From Scedosporium boydii (Eukaryota > Ascomycota > Sordariomycetes > Microascales > Microascaceae): a DNA stretch of 64,000 nt. Under the pieces are notes generated by a model. The model was not told the origin of the DNA. It searched no databases and was given only the letters and a program-made list of their open reading frames with translations. The translations under genes were made by a program, and so were the position numbers. The stretch spans positions 62,001 through 126,000 of the forward strand of contig NJFT01000053.1 in the NCBI GenBank assembly GCA_002221725.1. Direction: 5' to 3'. Shown piece by piece: positions 21,214 through 32,912 of the stretch; the first letter of the stretch is position 1; every line of letters starts with the position of its first letter.

Positions 21214-21998
21214 ACGTTCATTCTCGGGCGAAGGCCTTAATATCCAGGAGTTCCCCCGGCTGTGGAAGAAAGAACCTGGCTTCGAGCATAGTCATCGTTT
21301 GGAAAACCAGGCGGAACACAGTGGTCGCACCAACGAGGGATGATGTTGGACGTGACGTGCCCCGCAGAAAACGGCGGACAGGTCAGAATTCGCGCATAAG
21401 CGCAGAGAGTAGGCTTCAAGTGAGGTCAGCCAATCGTCCAGAGCTGCATAGGATGAACATACATTTTGTAGCAGTGCAGGAAAGGCCCAAGTACCATCCT
21501 AGTGTGTGCGTATGTGTGTGAGTGTGTGATTATTTTACGCCATGTTAGGCTCACCGGCGCAGCCGGTCCCTGATCCGTATTGGGACATGAGGCGGTGGGT
21601 AGTGCCGCCGCCCCATATCTCTATGAACGTAGCGTGCAGCACCAAGTGGTCCCGTATCTACTAATTATATACATGGGTCCTGGCGTTGCGCCACTGTGCT
21701 GTCTAATGGACAAAGGAAATCCCCAAAGTGAAATGAGTGTTACAATCTTCAGCCTGTTCGCCCCCGGCGAGCCCCAGCTTCCCCATCCCCTTCTTCCCCT
21801 CCCGCTTGGCTGCTGTTCGGGGTCCCCCTCTCTCCAAGCCCAGAAGGCTTTAGTATCAGACTACTCTTAATACGACTACTAGAAATAAAATTCAATCTAT
21901 TTGACAGGTTTCGCCTTTCTATAATTTATTCTCCCTTTAACCCCCCCCGATTAATGAGAACCTTCCTCTATACTTCTATACTTGTTGGGAATAAAGCT
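21214..21998. other. Spacer with the orphan HET leader
   Basis: It contains the second copy of the HET leader (21341-21518). The rest, up to the ABC-transporter stop codon, has only short frames (for example 21580-21870) and a C-run near 21942-21949. It should hold the transporter's 3' end. Confidence 0.4.
21341..21518 (-). repeat. HET-gene leader/promoter, orphan copy 2
   Basis: Same orientation as 16482-16643 and about 4.9 kb away, with GTGTGTGCGTATGTGTGTG at its far end as in copy 1. No HET coding sequence follows it. The likeliest explanation is a segmental duplication whose coding part was lost or replaced. Confidence 0.7.
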
Positions 21999-24900
21999 TC
22001 AGCTCTTCCGCTTTTTATGAGGCATACGAACGGACCAATATAGAGCCAAAGCAGCAGCGATGTTGACCACAATGTAGACCATGCCAATGCCAAAGTCCCT
22101 CCACCTGTTCTCAAAGTTGGAGCTGATTCCTGCCAAGAATGTATTTGTGTGGGCAATGGGGCAGTACTTGCAGTCCGAAGTGGCGTCCACGTTCAAGACC
22201 TGACCGTCGAATGCCGTGGCGTAGGACGATAGGAACTGGCCACAGGTCTGGTTCTCCGGCGGGTTAACTGTGACGATTTCGTTTGGCGCGCAAGTGACAT
22301 CTACATTCGCTAAGCCCGTCGACATGACGGCCGATATCCAGTAGGTGAACGGAGACACGCGGTACATGAAGATCCAGAAACCAGGAAGGGTGGACGGGCC
22401 CGCCAACACACCGCAAAACAGCAAGCACATCATGAAGAGAACGTTGGCGAGATTTCCTCCTGCCTCAGCCGTGTCCGTGAAGGAGATGCAAGCATGGGCA
22501 AAGGTGGACGTAAAGATGAGGAACTGCCAGAAGAGAAGCCAGGTTAGGCCGCCACGCTCGGCCTCGGCACCGGTCACAGCCGCATTGTTCTGGAACCCGA
22601 CGGGGTAGTACAGGCAAACAAACATGACCACGGAAAGCAGCGTGTTCCATGGGAACTCGGCAATGATCTGAGACAGCATAAAGACCTTCCAGCTGTAAGT
22701 CTTCGAAGGCCTTTCGCGCACTTCATAAAGGGACCGCTGGGTGACAAAGTGCGGCATCTGCTGCTGGACAAGTTGGCCAAAGACGCTGAGAATCTGGAAG
22801 ATGGCAAACATCTGATTCTGTAGTCCCTGGATACTTAGGGGTGCATTAAGGAAGACGAGACCGATGAAGAGCGAGACAGATATTCCCAGAGTGAACTTGG
22901 AATAGATGTATGACGGGGTTCTCCACATCTGCTGGAACACACGACGAGTAACAACCAGGAGCTGGTCCCAAAGGGGGGCAGCAAACTCGCGGTAAGAACT
23001 GAGATCCTGCTCTTCTGAGCTGGAAGGGCCCGACGCACCGTCGCGAAGCCTTTGAAGCTCAGCTTGAACTGCCTCGTACTCGGAACTTTCGCGCCATGCT
23101 TGATGCCAATCGATCTCGGTGGAGCTGCCGGGAGCGGCGCCAATAACTTCCAGCATCCACTCAGCGGGATTCTCACCCGGCTGGCACGCGGGCGCTCCGT
23201 GTCGCTCGAAGTAAGAATTGAGGATGTGAGAGTTTTCGCCAATGTCGCCGAAGTAAACGGTTTTTCCACCCTTGGCTAGGAACAGGAGTCGGTCGAAACG
23301 TTGGAAAAGCATAGCAGACGGCTGGTGGATGGTACACAAGATGGATTGGCCAGCTTTAGCCAACTTTTCGAGAAGATCAAGAATAGCCCAAGAGGTTTGA
23401 GAGTCAAGACCGGAAGTAGGCTCATCGACAAACAAGAGGAGCGGAGGTTTTGCTGCCAGCTCAACTCCAATTGTGAGCCTCTTTCGCTGCTCAACATTTA
23501 AACCTTCGCCCAAAACTCCCACCACGGCCTCGGAATACTCCTGCATATCAAGAAGTTTAATCACTTCATCTACGTACGCCAATTTTTCAGCCCTAGGCGT
23601 ACTAGCAGGTTGTCGAAGTAAGGCGCTGAACTCGAGGGCCTCGCGCACAGTTGAGGTTTCAAGGTGGAGGTCTTGCTGTTGAACGTAGCCTGTCTTGCGT
23701 TGGAATGAGGCATCTCGAATCTTTCCATCCACCAGCATCTCGCCCGTAATAACACCCATAGAGGTACGGTCAGCCAGACAATCAAGAAGGGTCGTTTTGC
23801 CGGCGCCAGATACGCCCATCAGAGCCGTTAGCGTTCCGGGTTTCACCCAGCCGTCAACATTATCCAGGATCCGCCTAGGCTCTCCCTTAATCTTAATGTC
23901 GTAACAAACGTTGCTCCAATGGAACACGCTGGTCGATGCTTGGATGAAGCCGTCTTCGCTGCCGCTTTGATTTCCCGACTTCTTCTCGGCAACAACGATC
24001 GGTCCGGAAGATGACATTTCGATATCCCCCTTCTCGGTCGGCACCGACGGCATATGGTTGCGTCGGAAAACGAGAACCTCGCCCTTGGATTTCTTAGCTG
24101 AAATCCATTCGGTGGCGATAAAGTAGACCAAGTGATTGAACACGGCAAAGGCGATAATGATGCCCACGTTCCGCCATTTATGGCTGCGCTCGTAGCTGTA
24201 CAAGGTTTTTATGTACACATCACCATCCACGAAGGACTGGCCAGCAACGGAGCCCGCTGTCGTACAGACGCGGTTGTCGGGCGATACGTTCTGATAGCCA
24301 GGCGCGAGTGGACTTGGCACAAAGACGTTGCATTCAAATTGGCGGCCGGTGAACTCGTTTATCATCAGTGCTTCGAATCCATACGCGACTGGATCGAGGT
24401 AGTTAATCCAGCGACACCAATCGAGCATGTAGTCGACGGGAATGACGAAACCTGTGAAGATGACGAGCGCCAGGATGAGGATGGAGGCGGGCACCATGGC
24501 CTGGGATAAGGTCCGGGACAACGAAGCGCTGCGAGAGACATACGCATGTTAGCCAGGTTCCTCTCTTTTCCTCAACATTTGGGTCGTCCGTCCGTCACTT
24601 ACATTGATCTGAAAATACCCGACATGGAAAGTACCATGATGAAGGAGACTAATAAATAAAAGAAAAACGGCCCCGGCTCCCGCCTGAGATGCGTCATGAA
24701 GTATAAAATCAGGTTCGTAGAGATGCTGTTGGCTATCTTGTACGGCATGTCTACGAGAACCGATGAGAACGCCTCGGCAGAAGGGTGATAGAACCCGTAG
24801 CGATTGTGCTTTTCAACAATGGGCCGCTGGGAGTACTGCGTCAAGATTTCAAGTGCACTGGAGAAAGCGTTGGTGAGGATGGCGACAAACAACACTGCTC

Positions 24901-26542
24901 CGCGCTGGAAGAAGCTCCCGGTAGTATTGTCCATGTCGTAGAAGAGGGACGATATGATGAGCATGCTGGCAGAGTTGGCGATGAGGGCAAATATGGTCAA
25001 ACCTGGCGCACCAATAAGTCGCTTCCAACCTCGCCATAGACATAGTCTGACTTGCTGGGCATAAGAGAGTGTAAAAGGGGAGCCAACCCGCTGGCCCTTT
25101 GCTTGGGTTAGCTGCTTCTGGGCACGGAAGGCGTCCGCATCTGGTCCGCCTATAGGGTGGCTGCTGTTGTACTCCTCAATCTCTGTTTGCAAGATCTGGA
25201 ACTGGCTGCTTTCTCTCCATCGGGTAGCGAATTCGTCTGGCGTACGAGGGACGCGGTTTTCCCATCCGGGGCGGACAACACGCTCTGACGGGGCGGTCAT
25301 CGAGGTCAGGAAATCTGGCGTTGTTTGGCGGGCAGGGCAGTCAAAACCAAGGCGGATAAAGTATTCCCTAGCACTGTCTGCAGGACCAAAGAAAATCTGC
25401 CTTCCTTCATAGAGGACGAGGACCTTGTCGAACAGGTCGTATGCACTTTGGGGGGCTTGGTAAATAGAGACGGCAGAGGTCTGGCCGAAGAGGTCTGCCT
25501 GTAGCCTGAGAGTCTTACAGAATTCGATCGCGTTTGCCGAGTCCAGTCCACGGGTCGAATTATCCCAACACTGCAAGGGCGCGTTGGAAAGGGTTGCCTC
25601 AGCAATAGTCACACGCTTCCTCTCACCACCCGACACACCTCGAATATAATTATCGCCGACGCGGGTATTCACTGTGTGGCCGATGCCGTACATGGCCATG
25701 ACGACATCGCGGTAATGGTCGGAGAACTGCTCGGATGTGACGCCGGGAGGCAGGACTCTGGGACACCGAGCACGCGCGGCGAAGGTCAAGGTTTCCCCGA
25801 CAGTGAGCATGGGGAAGTGCACGTCAACCTCGGCAGTGTATATGGCCTCCCCGCTATGGTGAGAATGGAACTCTTTCGCGTCGATTCCGTGATAGTTGAA
25901 GGAGGTAGACCCGTCGAGGTAGATGCCGTTCGTCTCGCCGGCAACGGATTTGAGGAAAGTCGTGCAACCAGCACCGGGAGGGCCCAGAACCACGAGCATC
26001 TCGCCGGGCTTGACGACGCCGTCAAGGCCCCGCAGGATGTCGATGCGCCGCTTGCCACCCGACTTTGTCAACATCGAGCGGGCGACATTGGGAACCTCGT
26101 TCCAGATGTTACCAACATCCTTCTGATAGTCAGTGGCCGATCCGAAACCAAAAACGTTCATGTTCTTGAAGGAGAATCCACATTGGCGAAATCCCGAGCC
26201 CTGGTTCGTGGTTAGGCTCGCAATACTTCTGGCCCAGGCGCGGGCGCTGAAATTGCCGCTCGAAGGGTTGAGTTCCGAATCTGCGGCCTGGCCCATCATG
26301 ACGTCTTGGAGCTCGTATTGTTGGTCGGCCACCGAGCGTTCGGTCGTGTATCGTCGAGCGAGCTCCCGCACTACGGAGTGACGGCGCTCCATCTCGCTGT
26401 CGTCACCATCACCGTCGGCATCGCTCGTCGAGGCGTCGCAAGGTTCATCTCTACCGACGGCTTGGGAGGGACGAAGGCCAGCGGCGCTGTCGACACGCGT
26501 GTCTTCGCTCCCGTCGCGGGAATGTTGGCGGACACTCGCCAT
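21999..26542 (-). CDS. Full-size PDR-type ABC transporter (ABCG subfamily)
   Basis: Plasma-membrane drug or lipid efflux pump with the (NBD-TMD)2 layout. Exons 26542-24603 and 24528-21999 give 1489 residues; the 74 bp intron (GTAAGT...CTCGCAG) rebuilds [21 protein letters not shown]1 has the degenerate Walker [10 protein letters not shown] (Cys for Lys, normal in PDR proteins), signature VSGGERKRV and Walker-B-region [17 protein letters not shown]2 (about residues 885-1060) has the canonical GVSGAGKTT, a degenerate signature [12 protein letters not shown] and [13 protein letters not shown]. This is the asymmetric-site pattern of the family. Each NBD is followed by a six-helix TMD; the large C-terminal extracellular loop carries the usual Cys residues. 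The gene is complete and looks functional; the substrate is not known. Confidence 0.96.
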
Positions 26543-29500
26543 GGCTCTGTTGAGGCCGGTTTAGTTATTTCGCTACAGTTCTAGCGTCAAGGGCTTTGCG
26601 AGGAGAATGTTGAAAAGGAAAAGTCGCATCATAGTTTTCTTCAGCACGAATCAGAGGCACGTGTGCGACTTGTCCTTGTTTTTATTCTATCCTGACGGAA
26701 TATACAGGGCTCCGGGGTATCCGATGAAAGCATCGACTCCTAGAGCAATAAGGGGTTTTTGGAAGACCCTGGACCCCGACGGGGTATACTACTTGTCCGG
26801 CAGCTTTGCGACAGAGTACGGAGTAGTCTTAAGGACCGGGGTATTCGATCGCCATTGGTCCCAGATCTCTGGGCTGGCATTGGACCCTATGCGGGAACTT
26901 GCTAAGGGACCGGATCCGAATACGGGAACGATTTCCCAGGAGGAAGCACGCACCATGCTGCACTTGTATCATTGTATCCGTAGGGTAAGGCGCGTCGGGA
27001 AATAAGTACGACCCGAAGAGTGAGGCAAGTGGCGCAGATTGGTACCATGATCTTTCGGAAAGCCCACGCAACACTGGAAACGGTATTCCGACTAGTCCAC
27101 GTCAACTGTCCTTGTGTTGCAGAGAGGTACGTTGAGTTAACCCGGATTCTACATGGTCCTTACAGCCGAACCTAAAATAGGCTGGGGTTAGTTAGTGACT
27201 CAGGGAGTCAGGGGCTAGTAGAAAGTCGTTCCGTGGTGGACTGGGTAAAAACCCGGTTCCGGGTTGTCACGCACTTCATCCGGGGTGTCGGGAAAAACGA
27301 GAGCCCGGATTTTGTTTTCCCCAAGGCCACCAAGCCGCCACCCTCAAAGTCTCGCCACAACCAGAACCACCACCAATCAAGCCCAGAAAGTACATCAAAG
27401 AACACTACTACATGGATACAATCAAGTGGAATATGATAAAAGAAAACCAGACTCAGTTTATGGACTCGCCGTCAGTCACCGTGTAATGCCTATTTTATAG
27501 GTGGCCTATAATAATATACTAATAATTTCTGAATGAGGACGGCATCGTCCTGACATATTCATGCAGCTCGTAGTTAATCCAGCTGGTAATAGAATGAATT
27601 GAATCTGGAAACTTGGTGGAGAGGACCTGTTTCGCAAGCCTGTAAATGGTATAAACCTATACCGGGGTTCTAAGTGTTAGTCAGGGAGTTCAAGTTCTAC
27701 CATTGAACCTATTTCATGACGGGTACTAGATATGTATTTTCAAATATAGAATATTGTAAGATATACCTTTTAATACTTAATCTACAATATGTTAGGTGGT
27801 GGCGAGGATCTCTCAAGCTAACGTTTAAAACCCCGGTATAGGATTAGTATCCCGAGTGGAGACGCCTGTGGCAGTAAAGAGTATATTCATGTTGATTCAT
27901 ATTAAAACATCTTTGGGGAGGCGGTAACTCTCGATCTCGATCCTTCTTTTGGGACAGGTGAAGGTAACCATGGCAAATATTTGTGCATTCCTCAGTCGTA
28001 CCAGCTTAGGACCAGCTGCATGTTGCAGTTTCTCTTGTGACAAAGTCCCCAATTTTCATTTTCTGAGGTCCCTGAGGTCGGCGTGCCCATCCTCTCTTGC
28101 ATAGGTGATTTTAGTCAGTTCCCTGGTGGTTTCGCAGCTGTCGCCTGAGAAAAACCGACGAGGGGCGTGTAGTCAACGAAGGTTGACGAGAGCATTCGAG
28201 GAAATAGGGGCCTTATATGTTCGCTCCGTTTGCAGAAATGCATGAACAAAATTTACACTCCTAGTTTTCATGTGTCGCTGTTCTGGCTTTTTCTTTTCTC
28301 GTCGTCAGGGCCATCCATTTGTGGCGCCCCAGAACTCCCAGATAAGTACGTGTACCTCTTGAAGTTCCCCGGAGTTGTTCAATACGTTTGAGGGCCTCAC
28401 CAAGCAATATGTCCCGAGTTGGCCGCTTTGAAGACTTGAAAAAGCAGTAAGGAACAGGAGAAACCAGAACATACAGAAGTTCCTGAAGGAAGGGGACCGA
28501 TGAGGACCGATCTAGGCAGTCTACGGCAGGACCGACAGAAAGGCACTATTAGTCCTAGCAAGGACTGACGATAGATACCCATTGGCTCTGGGAAGAGCCG
28601 GAAGAAAGGAAGGCTTATCTATATAAACTATGAACAGCCCCATATATCAATCTAAGTGGTTCTTTCATGCTCTTTAGTAGTCACCCTATGAGACCCCCGC
28701 CGCCCCAGCCCCACGAAATGCTTGGGGCCGTAGTTGAACCATCTGCGCCCGTCACCGAAGGCAGAGACGAATCGGGTGACGAATAGTAAAGCAACCACCA
28801 AGAACTCATCAACCAAGTAAAAGATCAAGATGAAGCAAGCTGAAGGGTTTGCCCAAGAACAACGGGCGATTAACAGAGAGCTCGGGCAACACATCATTGG
28901 AATAGAATAAATGACCCAACAAGTGAACGCCAACTTTACTCTGATAACTTCTGTCTATCTGGCATCCATCTATCAGGAAGCAAAACCCACCATTTTAGTG
29001 GAGGTTGCTTGAGGAGGCCGTCTTTGAGAGCCCAGTATGTATTTGTTGCCGAGACCTAACAGGACTAAAAAGACCTATCTGGAATTATCTATAATATACT
29101 AGGCTGTCCTCACAAGGTATTGCTTGGATGGTGCCTCAACTTATGGAATAGACGGAGAGATATTCCTTATTATTGTACGAAGTGCTTAGACGAGTATAAA
29201 TGCATGATCGAGTCTCTAGCGCTTGAACTAATCACTGCCCTATCTCGGCACTACTCTCAAGAATACATCTTCGGAAACCTTTCTGAATACTTTAACGGAC
29301 TGTAGAAGCTGGTCTTGGACCTGTCCTACTGTTACTAGTGTGTCTTGGCCGAAGGGGAGCAAAAACTCCCGTTCCAGTACCCAAGCCAACGCCTTCCCCG
29401 ACAACGACCTCGTATATAGCCTTGGCTCCCTTGACTTCGTCGTTTACAGCTCCCAGAGAACCGTCGACGGCGATCATCGAAGTAATTATATCTCTAAAAA

Positions 29501-29571
29501 AGCTCAGCGAGTCCAGCAAATCTACACACGAGCATGAGAACTGGCGACCGTAAACCTTCTTGAGGCAGCGC
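26543..29571. other. 3 kb stretch without a clear gene
   Basis: It contains the ABC-transporter promoter and a clean MITE at 27658-27840. A plus-strand frame at 26607-27005 (132 residues) and smaller ones at 27233-27500, 28652-28933 (minus), 29120-29305 and 29338-29553 were examined. None has a domain, a convincing start context or splice-consistent extension. The sequence around 26700-26850 repeats the octamer-like CCGGGGTA several times without a clear element. Confidence 0.4.
27658..27840. mobile_element. MITE with TACCGGGG inverted ends (183 bp)
   Basis: The ends are TACCGGGGTTCTAAGTGTTAG and, inverted, TACCGGGGTTTTAAACGTTAG, flanked by TA on both sides. That is the target-site pattern of Tc1/mariner-type elements. 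It has no coding capacity, so it would need a transposase from elsewhere. A diverged copy is at 4896-5077. Confidence 0.78.
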
Positions 29572-30982
29572 TTAGTGAAGAGGTGGGACAGATAGGACGA
29601 TCATATCCTGCTGAAACCCGCGGCTTTCCAACCGAGGGGTATTGCCATCGGAGAAAATAGATCTCCCACGGGTGTCATGATTGTCTGACGAGGTGGATTG
29701 CTGTGTATGAGTATTGTCTAGTGCATAAGATGCTGGCGGTTCCCAATTCGGGTCGTCGAGGAGTAGCTTCGCAACATCGAGGCCACAGTCCAAGGACAAC
29801 GCCGATCGAGGCAACGCCAGATGCGCAGACCAGGCGTCATCGGTAAGGTATTTCAGTATATCGCGAATTGCGCGGTCGCCGATACCCTGAATCCACCAGA
29901 TATCTCGCACCGTCTTCAGAAACATTGAGTAGTACGCCAAAATTACCAGAGCGCGGGGGTCGTACTGTCTCCCAAGCTCGATAAACTCGTCCGGGACGAA
30001 GGTAAACCATGTTATAACGCGTAAGCTCATCCTGGGGCCGGGCCCATCCCTCAGCAACCCAGCGTAAAGTGAACCCAGGTACTTGAGCGTGTCGTAGTAT
30101 GCCTTGTTGTGAGAGTATTCGGGGTCCCCTATTCCGATGGCACCCGCCATGGTCAGTAGGGTCTCGGGGATATGGAACGCCGCCCCATTCAGGTCCCACC
30201 TCGGGTCTGAAAAATAGTTCCGCCAACCCCAGCTCCCACAGCCCTCGAGGACTGATGGTGTGCACCATGAGGTTGACACCCCTCCACACGACCATCCAGT
30301 CGATTATATATAACCCCACTGACTTTTCTTCCTCGTGGAACATATGTGACGATAATATCGCAAGAAGTAGCGAGCCTGTTACGAGCGCTACCCGCGAAGT
30401 CTCGGCCTTGGCCTCTGAGACGGCCCTCCGATATCCCTCGAAGGCTCTGACTCGGTACTCCACCCCACGCGATCTCTCGACGTCGCATGAGCCTCGGAGC
30501 TGGAGTTGTAGCGCGCCGATTCCGAGCAGGCAGTCCATTAAGAAGGGACACTCGAAGGCGGCGCGCGGGATCAGCACCTTCACAATGTCATCCACCCGCT
30601 TTCGTCGGTTCCCTGTAGCGGCGAAGTGGGAGGCGCAGGCAGTGCAGGTAACAAGCCAGAGCAGCTTCATGTCCACGACGTCCCTGTCCAACGAAGTTGG
30701 GAGCAGCGGTTCATTGGCTAGGAAGGTTCGCAGCCCGACGATGCTGGGGGGGGAGGAGCAAGTCGCGGCGGTGGTGGGAAGGTGGTGGGGGTTCGCGTAC
30801 ATGCAAGCGAGCTTTCGCATTGAGCATCTCCGACAGGAGGGCCGAGCCTCATCGCACTTGACTCTTCGGGCTTTGCAAGTCTTGCAGCCTGTTCTCGACT
30901 TCGTGTGCGGTCGCTTGGGGCGGTAGGGCTTCTCCTCGAGCTGGCGCGAGATGCCCGTATCAGGCATCATCTCGGCGGACAT
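29572..30982 (-). pseudogene. Zn2Cys6 fungal transcription factor with a one-base frameshift
   Basis: Residues about 29-58 form a perfect binuclear zinc cluster (GCKTCKARRVKC, then CRRCSMRKLAC). It is followed by the C6-regulator middle region with MDCLLGIGALQLQL and a C-terminal part with YYDTLKYLGSLYAGLLRDG and DEFIELGRQYDPRALVIL. The first frame runs from 30982 to about 30195. At a GGG run (plus-strand CCC 30194-30196) family-like sequence moves one frame over and continues to a stop at 29572. Removing one G would restore FFRPEVDLNGAAFHIPE. No intron fits. Either the gene is freshly dead or the base is an assembly error. It is divergent from an RTA1-like gene 712 bp away, which it may regulate; that is inference. 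Confidence 0.82.
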
Positions 30983-31694
30983 TCAGGAAGATGCGAGTCG
31001 GGCGTTGTCTAGTTAGTTTTTTCTCTTTTTTTCTCTCAATTCCGCCACCCCTCAAGACAGAGAGATAGTCCTTCTTTCGGAATTGGCAGTAGGGACACGT
31101 CACGGAATTCAGAGCCGAAAGAGAGAACGAGAAAGAGGTGAATGTGAACATGAGAACGAGAACGAGTGCGAGATTTCCTGACGACCAACCTCGCACCGCA
31201 CGGGCCACATCAGGGAGATCCTTCCGCCAAGCCTCGCACTCGCTAAACAGCCACCGAATTGGATCGATCTGGCCTTCGACTTTCGACGACGCCCTTCCTC
31301 TATCATCGAAACCCCACGTCAAAACGGCGGCGTCACCGGGGGGAACCCCAGGCGTAGAGCTCGTTTAAGCATGAGAACTATGACAACGTAAAGGTTGGCT
31401 GGAGTTTTTCAGAGTATTTGCTAATAGACGCTGTCAGTGGGAAAGGGATCTCAGAGTCCAGCCTAGGGGACATTTTTGACATGGAAAGAAAAAAAAGAAA
31501 AAAAAAAGAGTGGCGTTTGTGCATGCACATTATCCGAATTTGAATTTATAAAGTAATTAGTAGCGGCGGCCCCCCAAACCGTCCCTCGCAAGTAGTGTTG
31601 AATCTTCAATCGCAGCTCGCCCTTCGCACTCAAGGCCACTTAGTTTCCTCAGTCCATCAGTCCATCACATCTCATCCGTTGCTTTCAACTTGTG
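30983..31694. other. Shared divergent promoter region
   Basis: It lies between the Zn2Cys6 gene and the RTA1-like gene. A minus-strand frame at 30960-31322 (120 residues) is of uneven composition and overlaps the regulator's start; it is probably 5' leader. There is an A-rich run near 31487-31508. Both promoters should lie here. Confidence 0.45.
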
Positions 31695-32912
31695 ATGGAT
31701 TCTGAGACTGCACAGAGAGCCGGGATAGCTCCAGAGAACCTCTACCGCCTCCCAAACGGGACCTATGTCCACCGGGGCATGTTCAAGTCCTTCGGGCCCG
31801 GGGCAAACTGCACCCTGGACCTGTGTCCAATCGAGTGGACCGTCTACCAATACCGCCCCAGTCTACCTGCCAACACCGTCTTCATCGCCCTCTACTTCGT
31901 GGCGCTGATCGTGCATATCTACCTGGGCGTCCGCTGGCGCAGCTGGGGGTTCATGGCCTTCATGACCCTCGGCTGCCTCTACGCCATGCTCGGCTACGCG
32001 GGGCGTATCATACTCTGGACCAATCCCTGGTCCTTCCCTGGCTTCATGATTCAGATGATTTGCGTTACTGGATGCCCCGTCTTCTTCACGGCGGCCATCT
32101 ATGTGACGTTATCCAGAGCGTATGTTGTATCCTTTCTCAGGGCACCGTTTCTAACCATGCTCAATATCTGCTGCTGGCTCTCCCCGTATCCCCCACCCCG
32201 ATGCGGAAAATACCTAACTTAACTTCCGCCGACAGCATCCGCTTCTTCGCTCCCGAAATCTCCCGCCTTCCGCCCCGCATCTTCTACTGGCTCTTCATCT
32301 CCGCCGATATAACCTGCCTCATTCTCCAGGCCATCGGCGGCGCACTCTCCTCCTCCTCAGACGGGGCATCTCAGACGGGCATCGATGTCGCCATGGCGGG
32401 CCTAATCCTCCAGGCCATCGTTCTTGTCATCTTCTGCGGCTTCTTCGCGGATTACATGGTTCGCTACCACAAACTGATTCGCCGCTCGGCCCCCACTTCC
32501 TATTGCCCGGGTAGCTCCGTCCCTGCTGCTACAATTGGGAAGCGCCAGAAACTGTTCTTCACGGGTCTAGCCTCGGCGATCATCTTGATTCTCGTGCGAT
32601 GTTCGTATCGTGTCGATGAGCTTAGCCAGGGGTATCGGAACTCTGATAAAATTACGAACGAACCGTTGTTTATCGGATTGGAAGGAGTGTAAGTCCTCGC
32701 GTATACATTGGACCTTTATAATTCTTGATGTGGAAGAGAAGAGCAAGGACGCTTACTTGGCTAACTGACATATGTCGTGATATCGTGATAGATTCGTCTA
32801 TACTGCTGTTGTCTGTCTTTTCGTTGGACATCCCGGGCTCGGCTTCCAAGATGCGGGTCGCAAGAAGCCCAGGCCCATAGGCGACAACGGCGTGGGAACT
32901 TCGAAGGCCTAA
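31695..32912 (+). CDS. RTA1-like lipid-translocating-exporter family membrane protein
   Basis: Seven-helix protein of the RTA1/RTM1 group; in yeast, relatives affect resistance to toxic sterol-binding or lipophilic compounds. Exons 31695-32119, 32236-32688 and 32792-32912 give 332 residues; both introns keep frame. Family marks: FTAAIYVTLSRA at the exon 1 end joined to IRFFAPEISRLPPRIFYW, LILQAIGGALSSSSDGASQT, and RCSYRVDELSQGY (the conserved R.xYR.xE region). A glycosylatable N-terminus (NGTY, NCT) is followed by the first helix at about residue 52. The tail after the last helix is basic (GRKKPRPIG). The ATG at 31695 is used; the base triplet before it is GTG. Intact. Confidence 0.92.

Noticed and set aside
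26607..27005. Plus-strand frame of 132 residues upstream of the ABC transporter
   Set aside because: No domain, odd composition, lies in the transporter's promoter region and has no splice-supported extension.
28652..28933. Minus-strand hydrophobic frame of 93 residues
   Set aside because: Hydrophobic by composition only; no family, no partner exon, and stops lie close by.
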